This document shows positions 42,160-53,790 of a stretch of 64,000 nucleotides of DNA, in pieces. Every line of letters starts with the position of its first letter. Position 1 is the first letter of the stretch. Under the pieces are notes generated by a model that worked only from the letters and a program-made list of their open reading frames with translations, was not told the origin of the DNA and searched no databases. The DNA is from Moringa oleifera (lineage: Eukaryota > Streptophyta > Magnoliopsida > Brassicales > Moringaceae), in assembly GCA_021397835.1 (NCBI GenBank), contig JAJFZO010000087.1, positions 1,488,001 through 1,552,000 of the forward strand. The letters run 5' to 3'. Made by a program: the position numbers and the translations under genes.

Positions 42160-42665
42160 TGATAAGATTTTGTTGTTTAACTCATATTATCAATTAAACT
42201 CTTATATTCAAAAAATAACAAATTAAATATTGATATATTAATTTGATCTAAATTAAATTTTATTAAAAAAATTTAAAATTTTGAAATATCCAACTGAAGA
42301 TTTTATATGAAATTTTTACATATATACAAAAATATTCAAGTTACTGTTATAAAAAGTTTTAAAATTTTTTAATATTAAAAATATATATTTTTAAAATTTA
42401 TAATATTAATTTTTTTAAAAAAATTACAGAAAATAGATCTTATATCAAAAATTATTTAAATCTGAAGGATGAAACTGAAATAAAGTGAATAATTTATTTA
42501 AAATTAATTTTTAGATATTTCAATAATAAATATATTTTTAATTTATTTTTAGATATTTGAATTATATTATTACAAAAAAATTTCATTAAAATTTTAAAAT
42601 AAAATTAACATTCAAGAAATAATTTAATCTAGTGTAGATTTATTTAATATTATAAAATATTATTT
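42160..42665. mobile_element. Probable degenerate MITE-like element
   Basis: The left end carries TTAACTCATATTATCAATTA then AAAAAATAACAAATTAAATA, matching the family left end. The right inverted repeat is weak (reverse complement TAATATTAAATAAATCT). Interior words match other copies in reverse orientation, for example CTGTTATAAAAAGTTTTAAA. Ends are approximate. Confidence 0.3.
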
Positions 42666-45600
42666 AATAATAATTATTATAAAATATTATTGGAAATACT
42701 AATTACATTAAAATTAAAAAATTAAAAATTAAAAAAATAGTGTTAGAATATTTTTTGAAAAATACATTTTTAACACTAGAATAATTTTATTAATGTGAAA
42801 GATCCGTTAGGCCTGAAAAATCGGGCGTTCACAGGGTTAGTGGTTAAGGGAGTGTCCGTGCTTAGGTGCCCCACTGAACAGTTGGGTTGCTTGATTGAAT
42901 TTGTACCGATAAACAAAAGATCGTTTTGGGGATTCTTGTGCCGCCTCTCTTCCCTTCCAACAACCGGCAATCCCATTAATCCTATTGTCCACCTCTCCTA
43001 CACCTCCTTCAATTACCCCCCCTTTATTAATTGACATAATTTTTTAAAATAAAATATTTATTTGATGGGTCAAAATTTTTATTAAGATCAAGATTTTTTT
43101 TGATAATTTAAATTATGTTAAAATTTTAATAAAATTATAATATGTGATAAATTTAATAAAATTAATTTTTATTTTATTTTTATATATATTTTAAATTATC
43201 AAATAATCTTTATAGGAAGCTCCACAAACATCTTAAATCAATAAAAAAATCTTATTTTTTTTAAATTAATTTAAGTTGTGTTGATTTTTTAAAGAAATTA
43301 TAACAACTTTCAACTTAATAAAATTTATGATTAATAATTATTTTATTTTATTTTTAAATAACTATCATTTAAAATATTAAGTTTTATTTTTTTGCTTTCT
43401 CATCAAACTTTAAATTGAATCCTATGAAAATTTTTTAAAATAAAAATGTTTAAATTAGATATCTTTTACAAAAAATTTTGATTTAAAATTTTTAATAAAT
43501 AAAAAATATTCTAGGTACCATTATAAACAAAAATTAAAACTTTTTAGTACTTAAAATATATTTTTTAAAAAATATGTTATCAAAAAATTTATTATTAAAT
43601 TTTTATAATTATTTTTATCAAAATATATTTTTAAAAAATTAATAAATGAAGATTTGTTGGAAAAGAGAAAATAAAAAGCTAAAATTTTAAAATAATATTT
43701 ATTTTATATATTATTATTATAAATTATAAAAATGTGACTTAAAGTTTCATACTAAAAAACTCATTATAACCTCTGGCAGATGACCTGTATCCATATTTGT
43801 GAGTAACGGGAGAAAAATATGCCTGGGATCTTTAAGTTTAGTTTATTGATGTATTTAAAACTAATAATTAGTAATTAATAAAATAAAGTATTAATTTAAT
43901 TTATTTAATTTCACATATTACTAACTATTTAAAAATATCAATGTGAAACATTTTATTCTCTTACTGTCATGTTAAAAAATGCTCCTAATGTTTTCAATCA
44001 ATTTATTTTCTAAATTTTTTTATATGTATATTGAGAAAATAAATATAAAAAATTAATATAAAAAGAGATTTAAAAAAGAGTTTAAAATATTATTATTTTT
44101 ACCTTCAAAATTAACCTTAAAATTGTTATTTTCAAGGAAAAACCACAACAAGGGACTGAGTCAGTTACCAGTTCACCTATTTTTCTGGAAATTTGGTAGA
44201 ATTTAAGGTTAATGAATAATATTTTTATTTTTATTTTTCTTAATAAAATACTTTTATTGTGATTAAAATGGATAATTTTCTCTGAGTGTATAAAGAAAAT
44301 CTCCCTGGTATTATTACTGCATCTGGACTCTGAGATCCGATTTCTTGGCCCAACCCGAAAGTCATCGGGTCTTGGATCCCATGGGCCCAGATTTTCGATC
44401 CTATTAAGATCCAACAATTCTTCACTTATGTGGGGGAACTGGGCCAGGTGGGGCTATTTGACGGCCCAATTACAGCCCAAAAAAATGGAGATTGACATTT
44501 GTCGCTCATGAAGTCCAGATACTTGTTTCTTAAAGACCCGACCCAATAATTATTGTGATTCGTTTCATCTTCTCCTGGTTTTGCTGCTGGGCTTGGACAG
44601 ATCTGTTCAGCACAGCGGCTGCTTTCACAGACAACTGGACACATCAAAGAAGGATCCAAACCTTTTACTGATTATTTTTGTTGTATAATAATTTAATAAA
44701 ATTAGTAATTAATACTTATATTTATTTATTTATTACTACAATAAATCACAAAAATGTTTTTTATTTTATTTACAAGCATCAGCAAATGTTAATTAATAAA
44801 AAATTTATGACAATTAAGAAAGGGCATTTATGTTATTTGTGTTTAATACATATACTATGACAATACATTATTTGAGTTTATCTCACATCTTTTGACGACA
44901 ATTTGGTAAACAATATATAAAAAATTTAAACTTTTTAATGAATTTATAAATATATTTTAAAACAATAAAAAATATTTATCATACAATATCTTCAAAGCAA
45001 ATTATAAGTGCCACATGAATTTTGAAGCAGAGGAATGAGAATGATGATCCCAAACTTCCCACCAAATTGATATTCTTATTATTTAAACTCAAGATAAATT
45101 ATTATTTTTAATATTGAAATAAAATAAAAATAAAAATATTGAATTATTACATTAATTAATAATATAAGTTTATTATTTATTTTTCAAAAATTACTGTTTT
45201 ATCCTTTTCAATTTATTTTAAAAGAATATAATTTCTAAATAATATTTATGTATATTTTTTAATATTATAATAACTATTAAAATATAAAATACTATTTTAA
45301 ATAATATTTACATTAATTAATAATATGAGTTTTTGATTTCAGTCTTTTGAGATTAAATAAACAATTTATTTATTTTAATTTTTATTTATTCATAATAAAT
45401 AAATATATCACCACATCTTTTAAATCTATTAAAATAGTTTTTATATTTTTATATTATAAATAAAATGACATTATTATTTACGTTGATAAATTTTAAATCA
45501 ATGATATACAACAAAGTGGTGCAATTTTTTTTCAAGAACTCGCAAAAAAAAAAAAAACAACAGAAGCTAGCTTGACCTCATTAGGAGTATTGACGTTTGG

Positions 45601-46725
45601 CTCGTCACGATGGCCTAGAACTCGTCTAGGGGAATAAATAGACGACCACTTTGTTGTGACGACGATGCTTCCACGATGATTCTCCACTATTAATGGTTCT
45701 CGTAACCTTACAGAGACATAGTACGGCGACAGTGATACAGCTTCGTGCACAAACCCCTATTGATTAAGACACCCATCATGTAACATCTTACGATTGGTAA
45801 GTCAAACATCCCACGTGTTGTCTCATCTGTTTATTAACCAAGAGGACGACCATTATCCACGAAAATTAAATCAAGCCAAACGGGTTTCTCATTTTCCGAG
45901 ACAATTTGTCAATTTGTATAGGAAAATGGGTTATTTACATATTAATTTTTTAGATAAATATTATTTTTAATTTTTAAATATATATTTTTAATTTTAATTT
46001 TATAATATATTTAAACAAATTTTAATTAATAAAAAATAACCAAATTAAATATTGATTCAAATTATTGTAAAAAATAAAAAATATTTTTGTCATCAAAATA
46101 TTTAAAAAATAATTTAAATAAATTTTATATTTTATTTCAACTTAATTTATTAATTTTAAATAGATTTTGACCCGTGAGTCATTTATTATAAAATTTTAAA
46201 TATTTTTTAATAACAAAAAATGTTAATTTTTTTATAATGATAATTTGATATGTTCAATTCAAAAAAATTGATTTATTAAATAAATAAATTATTTTCCATA
46301 AAACTAAGATATTTTAAAAATATATTTGACAGAAATTTTTTTAAAAAAATTATTTTTGTGATATTTTTTTATTTACTAAAGTTGTTTATTTATATTGATT
46401 AATATTTTTTAAAGAATTAAATAACAAAATAAAAAAATTGAATACTGACTAATTCATGAGAAGCTGGGTGTGGGATCAGTTCCATGCCATGTGGGTTTCT
46501 ACTGATAAAAGGAAATAACTTAAAGCCATTGGTTTTGTTCAATGACATTTGAAATTAAAGATTCATAAGGTCAAGGTCAACCAGCCCCTACAGCAATACT
46601 ACAGGCCACCTTTGAAACTGGAGCAAATGATACCATACACCCCACTTGTGCTGCAAAGCACCAAATCAAAATCAAATCAACCGTTCATCATCTTCATCAC
46701 CATGTCATATTTGGCATCGTTAGCT

Positions 46726-46986
46726 CCTCTAATTGGCTGATCTACTGTGACTTCCATTTCGTGGGCCCACCTTATATTTCCTACCTTCAGTAACCATGAA
46801 TGCTCATAAATTATAAAATTAATTGAACCATTAATTTTACAGTTTTACCCATGATTTCACATTAACTGCCTCTGATTGGCTGATCAACTATGACTTCCGT
46901 TTGGGTGGGCCCACCTTACACTTCCTACCTGCAGAAACCACGAATGCCCAGAAATATAAAATTGATTGAATTATAATTTTACAGTT
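46726..46986. repeat. Tandem duplication (143-bp period) carrying a CCAAT box and a palindromic GTGGGCCCAC
   Basis: Copy 1 starts CCTCTAATTGGCTGATCTAC at 46,726 and copy 2 CCTCTGATTGGCTGATCAAC at 46,869. Both continue with TGACTTCC, GTGGGCCCACCTTA (46,761-46,770 and 46,905-46,914), TTCCTACCT and, near the end, AATTTTACAGTTTT. The reverse-strand CCAAT (ATTGG) and the TCP-type palindrome are kept in both copies. The function is unknown. Confidence 0.85.
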
Positions 46987-47193
46987 TTGCGGCCTGTTTG
47001 GTTGGCAGACAAATGTACTTTTTTCTTCCTGCCGAATTACCGGCAAACTGATTCCCTGATGACTCAAAAGTTAATCTCAGCTCACGAACACTGCCTTTTA
47101 CAAACCTTTTTTTTTTTTAAAGCTTAAAAAAGTAATAATATTATTAAATTAAAATAATTTGTTATTTTTTAAATGATATTTTTATAAATAATA

Positions 47194-47683
47194 AAATTTA
47201 TATATATTTTTGTTTATTTTTATTATCAAATAAAGTTATATGTTTATGGGTTTACTATTAAACATTGATCTATAAATTTTAAAAAATAATTTTTAAAAAA
47301 AATTAAAAATTATATACTATTTAAATTAAAATTTTTGTTTAATAAACATAAAAATATATTCAAAGTATTATTTAAGAATTTTTCAATATTGGAAACATTT
47401 ATTTAAAAAAATTTATATTATCACAAATTTTAAAAATTCATTTAAAATAATTGATGAATTAAAAAATAATCAAACTTGATGAATGAATTGAAAAATTTGA
47501 AGGTAAAAGCCATTTAAGTTATTTTTCAGATATTACAATAAAAATAAGTATGGTAATTCTTTTATAAAATTTTAACTCATAATTTAATTTATATCAAATT
47601 AATAGATAATGATTTAATTTATTATTTTTTAAAATTAAATTTCATTTAATAATATATGATAAATATCAAAATTATATATATTT
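47194..47683. mobile_element. MITE-like AT-rich element, about 490 bp
   Basis: The left end reads AAATTTATATATATTTTTGT, then TTATTTTTATTATCAAATAA. The reverse complement of the right end reads AAATATATATAATTTTGATA, then TTTATCATATATTATTAAAT. The length agrees with the copies at 31,142 and 40,801. Confidence 0.45.
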
Positions 47684-48519
47684 AATAGAAATAAATTAAA
47701 CAAAATTACAATATAAATTTATTGTGAAAAAACTGGAAGTAAGTGAAGCAGTGAAGGGTTATCTGACAGGTTAAGAAAGTTTCCAGACTAGGAATGGACC
47801 GACAAAGTGTCTCTCCAAGACATGACAACACTTCTCCTGTTGTGTTCTTTTTCACCATTCTACAATTTCATTCTTTTTCACTAACCAATTTGATATTACT
47901 CTTCGAATAGCCCTCGAATCGAATTGGTAATTCAGGAGGAGAAAGCAAGCAGAAAGTGTCACGCCCAAAATTAGAAAACACCAAATAAGTGGTGATAAGA
48001 GAATCCATGATAGTCACATCAAAAATATATTTTCAGTGTGAAAACAGAGCCGAAATTATTTTTAAGGTTAAGGACAAAATTGAGCTAAATCAGGTGAAAC
48101 ACAGCAAGCCAGGAGGTTCCTTTGCTTTCACGTGGGTTGGTGTCATCGGACTAGTACCTTTTGGTTCGAGCTTTTATTTTAAATCAGAAAAATTTTAAAA
48201 ATAAGTAAAATACCATTTAAATTATATTTTTAAAATTTTTATATTAAATTTACAATACTGAAAATATTTTTTTAATTTATAATAACGATATAAAAATATA
48301 TAAAAAAATTGAATCATTTAGTTTGTTCCTGGGGAGAGAATGCTGATCTGATTCTATTACACGAAATAAACTCATTCAAAATAAAATTGAATAGAAAAAA
48401 GAAATGAAATTTGAAATTTCTCTACAAATTTTCATTGATGAAATCAATAAATCACAGAATTTACATAAAGAGTCATCAATTAATATTCGCTCCTTTCAAG
48501 TGTCTGGTTTTCTTGATTC

Positions 48520-48870
48520 TCGTGGCTCGACTCCGATCCGAACCCGGGACGACTCGGGTGGGTAACTCACCCACCTTGTTTGCCATCTCCTTGCATTCTA
48601 CGGATGAATGTCTCAGCTCAGTAACTCACAACTCGTTCTCTAACTATATCACATCGTCGGAAAAGGAAGGGAGGGGGGGGGAGGAAGAAAAGCGCTGAGA
48701 CTCATCAGCTTACTCCTATGTACGGTGAGTGAAAACGCATTGAATCGGTACAATCAGCCGAGTCTGTTATGATTCGTATGGTTGAACTCGGCCTGTTTAG
48801 TTTCACTGTGTTAACTCACTCGTTTTGTATGGGGGCTTCCGGTTTCCCCCGTGGCGTGCTAACTCGAACT
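48520..48870. other. SAUR52-type 3' flank rich in ACTC/GAGT words
   Basis: This GC-richer segment follows the stop codon of the minus-strand SAUR and probably includes its 3'UTR. By hand count it has about 14 ACTC or GAGT tetramers in 350 bp, many as AACTCG, AACTCAC or GAGTC. It also has a G-run (GGGAGGGGGGGGGAGG, about 48,669-48,684), which would be C-rich in the SAUR transcript. No protein is encoded. Confidence 0.4.
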
Positions 48871-48938
48871 GAGTCACAACCCGGGTCTGAATCACGGCGT
48901 TTATGATCCCTGTCTTCCACGGTGTTTCCGTTCACGAG

Positions 48939-49391
48939 TTACCAGATTGTCTTCTCGGCGAGGCCATGGAGCAACGGTCGAGATTCGGTCCAGAAATCGA
49001 GCTTGCTGCCGAAGCCGACGTGGCAGTATCTTTGGAAATCCTCCACATTCACGAACCGGGAGGAGCGAGACGACTCGGAGCGGGAGATGAACCGGATCAC
49101 TTCTTCGAACACAGACTCGTCGCATGGGATCGCCAATGGGCCTTGGTTAGTAAACCCGTACTCCTCCTCCGCTTGGCTCAGTAGCTTCTTAAACACCGGG
49201 TGGTTCAGGTAAGTGGCGCGCACAACGAACCTCCTGCAACTGTTGCCGACGCAGATGGCCACGTGTCCTGCCGGCACATCGGACGGTATGCGGTTGGCGG
49301 ACATCCGAGCCTTGTTCCGCCACCGCTGCAACATTTGCCGGAGCCGTACAATGTGGCGGATTTTACTGCATTTTCCAAGTCCAACTGACAT
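48939..49391 (-). CDS. SAUR52: Small auxin-up RNA protein, SAUR49/52/53/69 clade
   Basis: This intronless gene encodes 150 aa, the usual length of this longer SAUR clade. The basic N-terminus KIRHIVRLRQMLQRWRNKAR (10-29) is diagnostic. The SAUR domain spans about 36-104, with PSDVPAGHVAICVG (36-49), CRRFVVRATYLNHPVFKKLL (52-71), SQAEEEYGFTNQGPLAIPCD (72-91) and FEEVIRFISRSES (95-107). A clade-specific C-terminal tail follows, with FVNVEDFQRYCHVG (113-126) and the ending FWTESRPLLHGLAEKTIW (133-150). Family knowledge suggests auxin- or growth-linked action through PP2C.D phosphatases, but this clade is less studied and the role is inferred. The ATG at 49,391 is the first in frame and matches homologues. 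Base use is markedly GC-richer than the flanks, which is normal for SAURs. Paralogues within the clade cannot be told apart here. Confidence 0.95.
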   Translation of the reverse strand: MSVGLGKCSKIRHIVRLRQMLQRWRNKARMSANRIPSDVPAGHVAICVGNSCRRFVVRATYLNHPVFKKLLSQAEEEYGFTNQGPLAIPCDESVFEEVIRFISRSESSRSSRFVNVEDFQRYCHVGFGSKLDFWTESRPLLHGLAEKTIW

Positions 49392-49509
49392 TTTTCTCCC
49401 TGAAAACGGAATAGAAATAGAAAGAAAGCTGCGTCACTTTTGGTTTCGTCTGGGCGAGAAAGAGTGAGAAACTTTCGGGGGGACTTGAAACTTGAGGGCG
49501 GAAGAAGGA

Positions 49510-49516
49510 TTATATA
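49510..49516 (-). promoter_or_regulatory. TATA box of the SAUR52-type gene
   Basis: TATATAA on the minus strand lies about 120 bp before the ATG, predicting a leader of about 90 nt. Confidence 0.6.
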
Positions 49517-52500
49517 CAGCGGGTTACACAAAAATGCCCTTGGTTTTGAAGATAATTACGAGGTAAGTGTCTGCTGTTGCTGAAGCAATGGAAACGCTAA
49601 TGCTTTTGTCCGGTTATGGATTTACAATGGATGACAATGTAGCAGAATAGTGAAGCAAATAACAAATAAGTGGACAAAAGTTAATGATAGAAACAATTAG
49701 TATGGAATGTTTAATTTGGTGGGGATAGATATCATGCAATTTTTTTAAAAGATTTTGTGTTTTGATACATTGCATTGTACAAATAGTATCAAAAAAGTTA
49801 TGTCATGTGAGCATATAGGGTATGGTACTATCAAGTAATGAGTGATAATTAGAAAAATAAAAACTTTAATTATTGCATCAATTAACCATTAATGGCATTT
49901 CCAATGTGGGTTTAGTTCAAACTCTTTGTTGCCATAAATTTTTAGTTCAAACTATATGTCAATTGGTCAATTTCTTTGCAATTGGATGATCTTTATCTTT
50001 TAAAACCCAACTATTGGGATATGATGACACAAGGAAGTCCGATAAGATTGAATTACAATTTTAATTCAAAAATCCAAATTTTTGTGATGGTTATCAAATT
50101 TTGTATAAATGATAATGTTGTTATTTTTCATTCATATCATATTATAAATGTTATTTGCTTTTAAAATCATTTAAGCAACAGCATTTCTCACCATTTAAAC
50201 ATGTATTTTAAAGTGTTTCAATAGTTAAATTCAATAATGTAAGATTTGAAAGATAGATAATTTGTTATTGATCTAAATTGTGATAAGTTTTTTTATTAAA
50301 AAATAAAAAGGCACTTATTTAATTTATTAAATTAAATTTAATATTACATAAAAAGTTGAAATTTCTTTAAAAACTCAATAAAACCCAAATCAACATAATA
50401 TTTTTATTTTCAAAAAATATTATTTTATTTTATGTTATAATATAATGTTACAAAATTTAAAAAGTAAAATCTATTGATAAATAAAAATCGAATTGTAAAT
50501 TAAGTTTAAAATTTAAATCTTCTTAAAAACACTAAAGAATTTTTTGAATAATAAATTTTAATTTTTTTAAAATAATCTGTTTCATTAGTTGAATTTTTTG
50601 ACCTAATAATTGATGCTTGGTGGTTAATTTTAATTGTAATTTAAGCAACTAAAGAGGGATTGAGGCCAAAGAGTTAAGAAAAGAAAATTAAAAAAAGGGA
50701 CGGAAAGAAAAAGAAATAATAGTTTAGAGAACACACGAAGTGAGAAAATGAAAGTTAGAAAACCCACCACATGCAAAGTTTGGAAAAAAAAAGGGTTCTC
50801 TCTAAGGAGGGGAAGTGGTTGAGCTTATTGAAAGATGCCTTTGTTTCCTAATATATTCAATCTCTCTCTAAAGCACCATTTTTGTATTCTCCAAATCTGA
50901 CCACACCCATGTGCAACGATGCTCCTTTCCTTCTCTTTTTCTTCATAACGCCAAACCTTTCCTCCAATGTCCCTGCTCCTAATCTCCATATCCTCTCCTA
51001 CTCCCTCGCTCCCACCCGATCAAAACCCGACAGCCAACTCTCAAAAAAAAAAAAATCATTAATAACATCCATCAATTTTTTTAATATATTATAATATATA
51101 TATCAAATTATATTTAATTTTCAATTTAAATCATGTAAGACATTTCTATTACATTAATTATACATATTTAATCTTTGAATTCAGTTTAAATTAAATTTTA
51201 ACTAAATTAATGATAAAAAATTAAGGATATAATTGTTAAAATATTTAAAATATGATTCAAATAAAATTTACATTTTATTTTTGATATATCCTTTAAATTT
51301 GAACAATATTCGTATTATGACTTTTTTAATTTTTTTAGTCATTTTATTTTAAAAAAATTGTACCTAAAAAGTTTGATTTTTTTTTTGTGATGACTTTAAT
51401 ATTTTACTAATCCAAACTTCTCAAATTTTTGATAAAATTTAAATTGACATATCATATCTACAATTAATCTAATTGATACTTTATAATAAAAATAAATAAA
51501 TAAATTTCATATTTTTATGATATTGATAAAAAATTATTTATTTATTTTATTTAGTTATTATATAAAAAATTTAGTTCTTTTTTTTTAATAACAAAGTTTT
51601 GTTTCAGATTGAAGAAAAGCAAGCAATAGGGTTTATAGTCCACGTGCAAGCTATGGGTGGTAGGGTGCAATGGTGCATTCCCCCCAAACCTTGATTAGCT
51701 AACTTACTACCCCACTTGCTAGGATTTAAGGATCACATCATTTAATTTCCATGTTCCCTTTTGTGTTATGAAATTTCTTCGATAAAAACAAAAATGGGAT
51801 TGAAAATTAGGAAATAAAAATTTTTAGAAGCTTATCGTTATTCGAAAACAACTTGAACATTTATGTTATAGTATCCGTTTTTATTATAATTTTCGTTAGA
51901 TTATGTCACTTAAAAATAATTATGATTTGGTTTATTACCAAAACATCGTGTCTTTCTTTTGTTTCGTTTCGGACAAAAAAAAAATGGTGGGAGGAAGTTT
52001 GGAGAATTCATGCGGGAATCAGGGAAGGGCAATTTCGGGATCTTATATACGCATGAAAGGTCAATGTCCAGGTTTAGCCTTTCGTGTGTGTAATCGCACT
52101 GGATTTTTTTGATCCAAGAACATGCTAAAAGTTTCGACTCTCAAGAGCGTGGTCCCCGGTCCCACCAGAGTGACACGTGGCACCAATGGGTGATTTAGTT
52201 TCTTGCTCTATTGCACTGCACTCGAGGAAAACAGGTTTCGCGTCCAACTGACGTGGCACCGCCTTGGGTCTTGGGGCAGCCATGAGTGGGACCCCAAAAA
52301 AGGTCTGGAAGTATGGGACCCACACCAAGTGGGCCAACGGGAGTGCGTCCAGGTTCCTAGCCGCTTAGTTGTACTGAACTATGTCACGGGCCTCACGGAC
52401 CCACGGCTCGTTCGTCTCCTTCTTGTACGGGTCGGTAAACTCTTGCGTGTATTCCGCTCACACCCAAACTCCAGTACTCAAAATCACATAAATTTGATAA

Positions 52501-53753
52501 AAGATAAAATTAAGCATTAATTAAGCATATTAATTACTTTCACAAACCATGTTCTTAGTTAGTTTAATCAGTTACTATAGAAAATTAACTTTGTTGGTAA
52601 TACGTGCCAATGGAATCTCTCATACCTTTATGGTAATTAAGTTAGATTAAAGACGACAAAATTTGTTAATCCATAATTAATTACTATATGTTTATATTAT
52701 CGTCACGTAGCTGGCACATCCATGCCGTGCTAACTCCCTCGGACATACCAAAACATGCCCGAATAATTAATTTGTTCCGTTTTTCTAATCAAGATTGTGC
52801 TTTGGATTTACGTCGCACCCACTTTGGCTTATGCCAAATATTGTTCCGATTTGCCATATTGTTAATGTAATTATTTAATTAACATAATTCTGATTAATTT
52901 GTCGATGTTCTTCTCGATTTCATTAGGGTAGGAACATTTGATCGACAATGCAAACGTGAGGGCGTGTCGGAACTCAGATCAAATCAAAGCCGATTAATCA
53001 TACCATATAATTAAGATTTCAACTAATTAAGCCTGACATAAGACAGGTTATGCCCTTAGATAAGTTAAAAATTGCTAGCTCTAATGTTTCGACCACTAAT
53101 CTTCTCGGGATTTTGCGTAATCCGAAACGTATCTATCATAATCTAATTGATGAAGTGAACCTAAACGATAATTCGGGTAATTTGGCTTAGCTGGTATTTT
53201 GTGTAATCCAAGTTGGTATCCATCTTAATCTATTTAATTAAGAAAAATTAACTTAAATTTACAAATTAATTTTGTTTTGCTTGATGGTTAATTTGCGGTA
53301 TCCATGTGGGCTGACCATCTTAATCCATCTAACGGAAAAAAAGAAAAGAGAAAAATGTGTGAGCTTACATGATAATTAGTGTGATTTATTTTAACTTAAT
53401 TAATTTATATTAATATAAAAAATAATTAAAAAGGAAGGAATATTAATTATGTTAAAAGAAAGGGGTAGCTGTGGCCAGTTGGAGATGAAATGGAGAGGGG
53501 TTGAATCCGTACTGTCCCATCTACTTCGATCAAACTACAAGATCACTTGAAAATTGCAAATGGATGCTTTTGTTTGGTAGTATTTGGTAAGATATGTTAA
53601 TGTAAATTAACTATATGTCATAATTAAATAATATCATATTATATAATGTTTGCCTAATTTAAGCTGGTGCCAATAGGGCACTTTGAAAAAAATTGCAAAG
53701 TCACACGGGTATTTATGATTTATAGATTGTTGGATTGATCCGCAACCTTCCTC

Positions 53754-53757
<4 letters not shown>

Positions 53758-53788
<31 letters not shown>
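53758..53788. repeat. (TA)n microsatellite
   Basis: About 15 AT dinucleotide units without interruption. Confidence 0.95.

Positions 53789-53790
<2 letters not shown>

Larger units (their letters stand above)
27000..48938. other. Long intergenic tract of AT-rich repeats with GC-richer islands
   Basis: About 22 kb has no supported protein or RNA gene. Most is AT-rich, with many diverged copies of the same word order. GC-richer islands stand out at about 27,150-27,480 (FPP4 upstream region, with GTGGGCCC at 27,421-27,428), 30,880-31,110, 32,150-32,680, 38,880-39,860, 42,790-43,030, 44,330-44,660, 45,560-45,910, 46,450-47,110 and 47,740-48,180. Open frames in these islands occur on both strands at once and resemble no family. 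Confidence 0.7.

Noticed and set aside
48903..49531. Open frames overlapping the SAUR52-type gene in other frames
   Set aside because: They are shadows of the GC-rich SAUR coding sequence, whose own frame matches the family from end to end.
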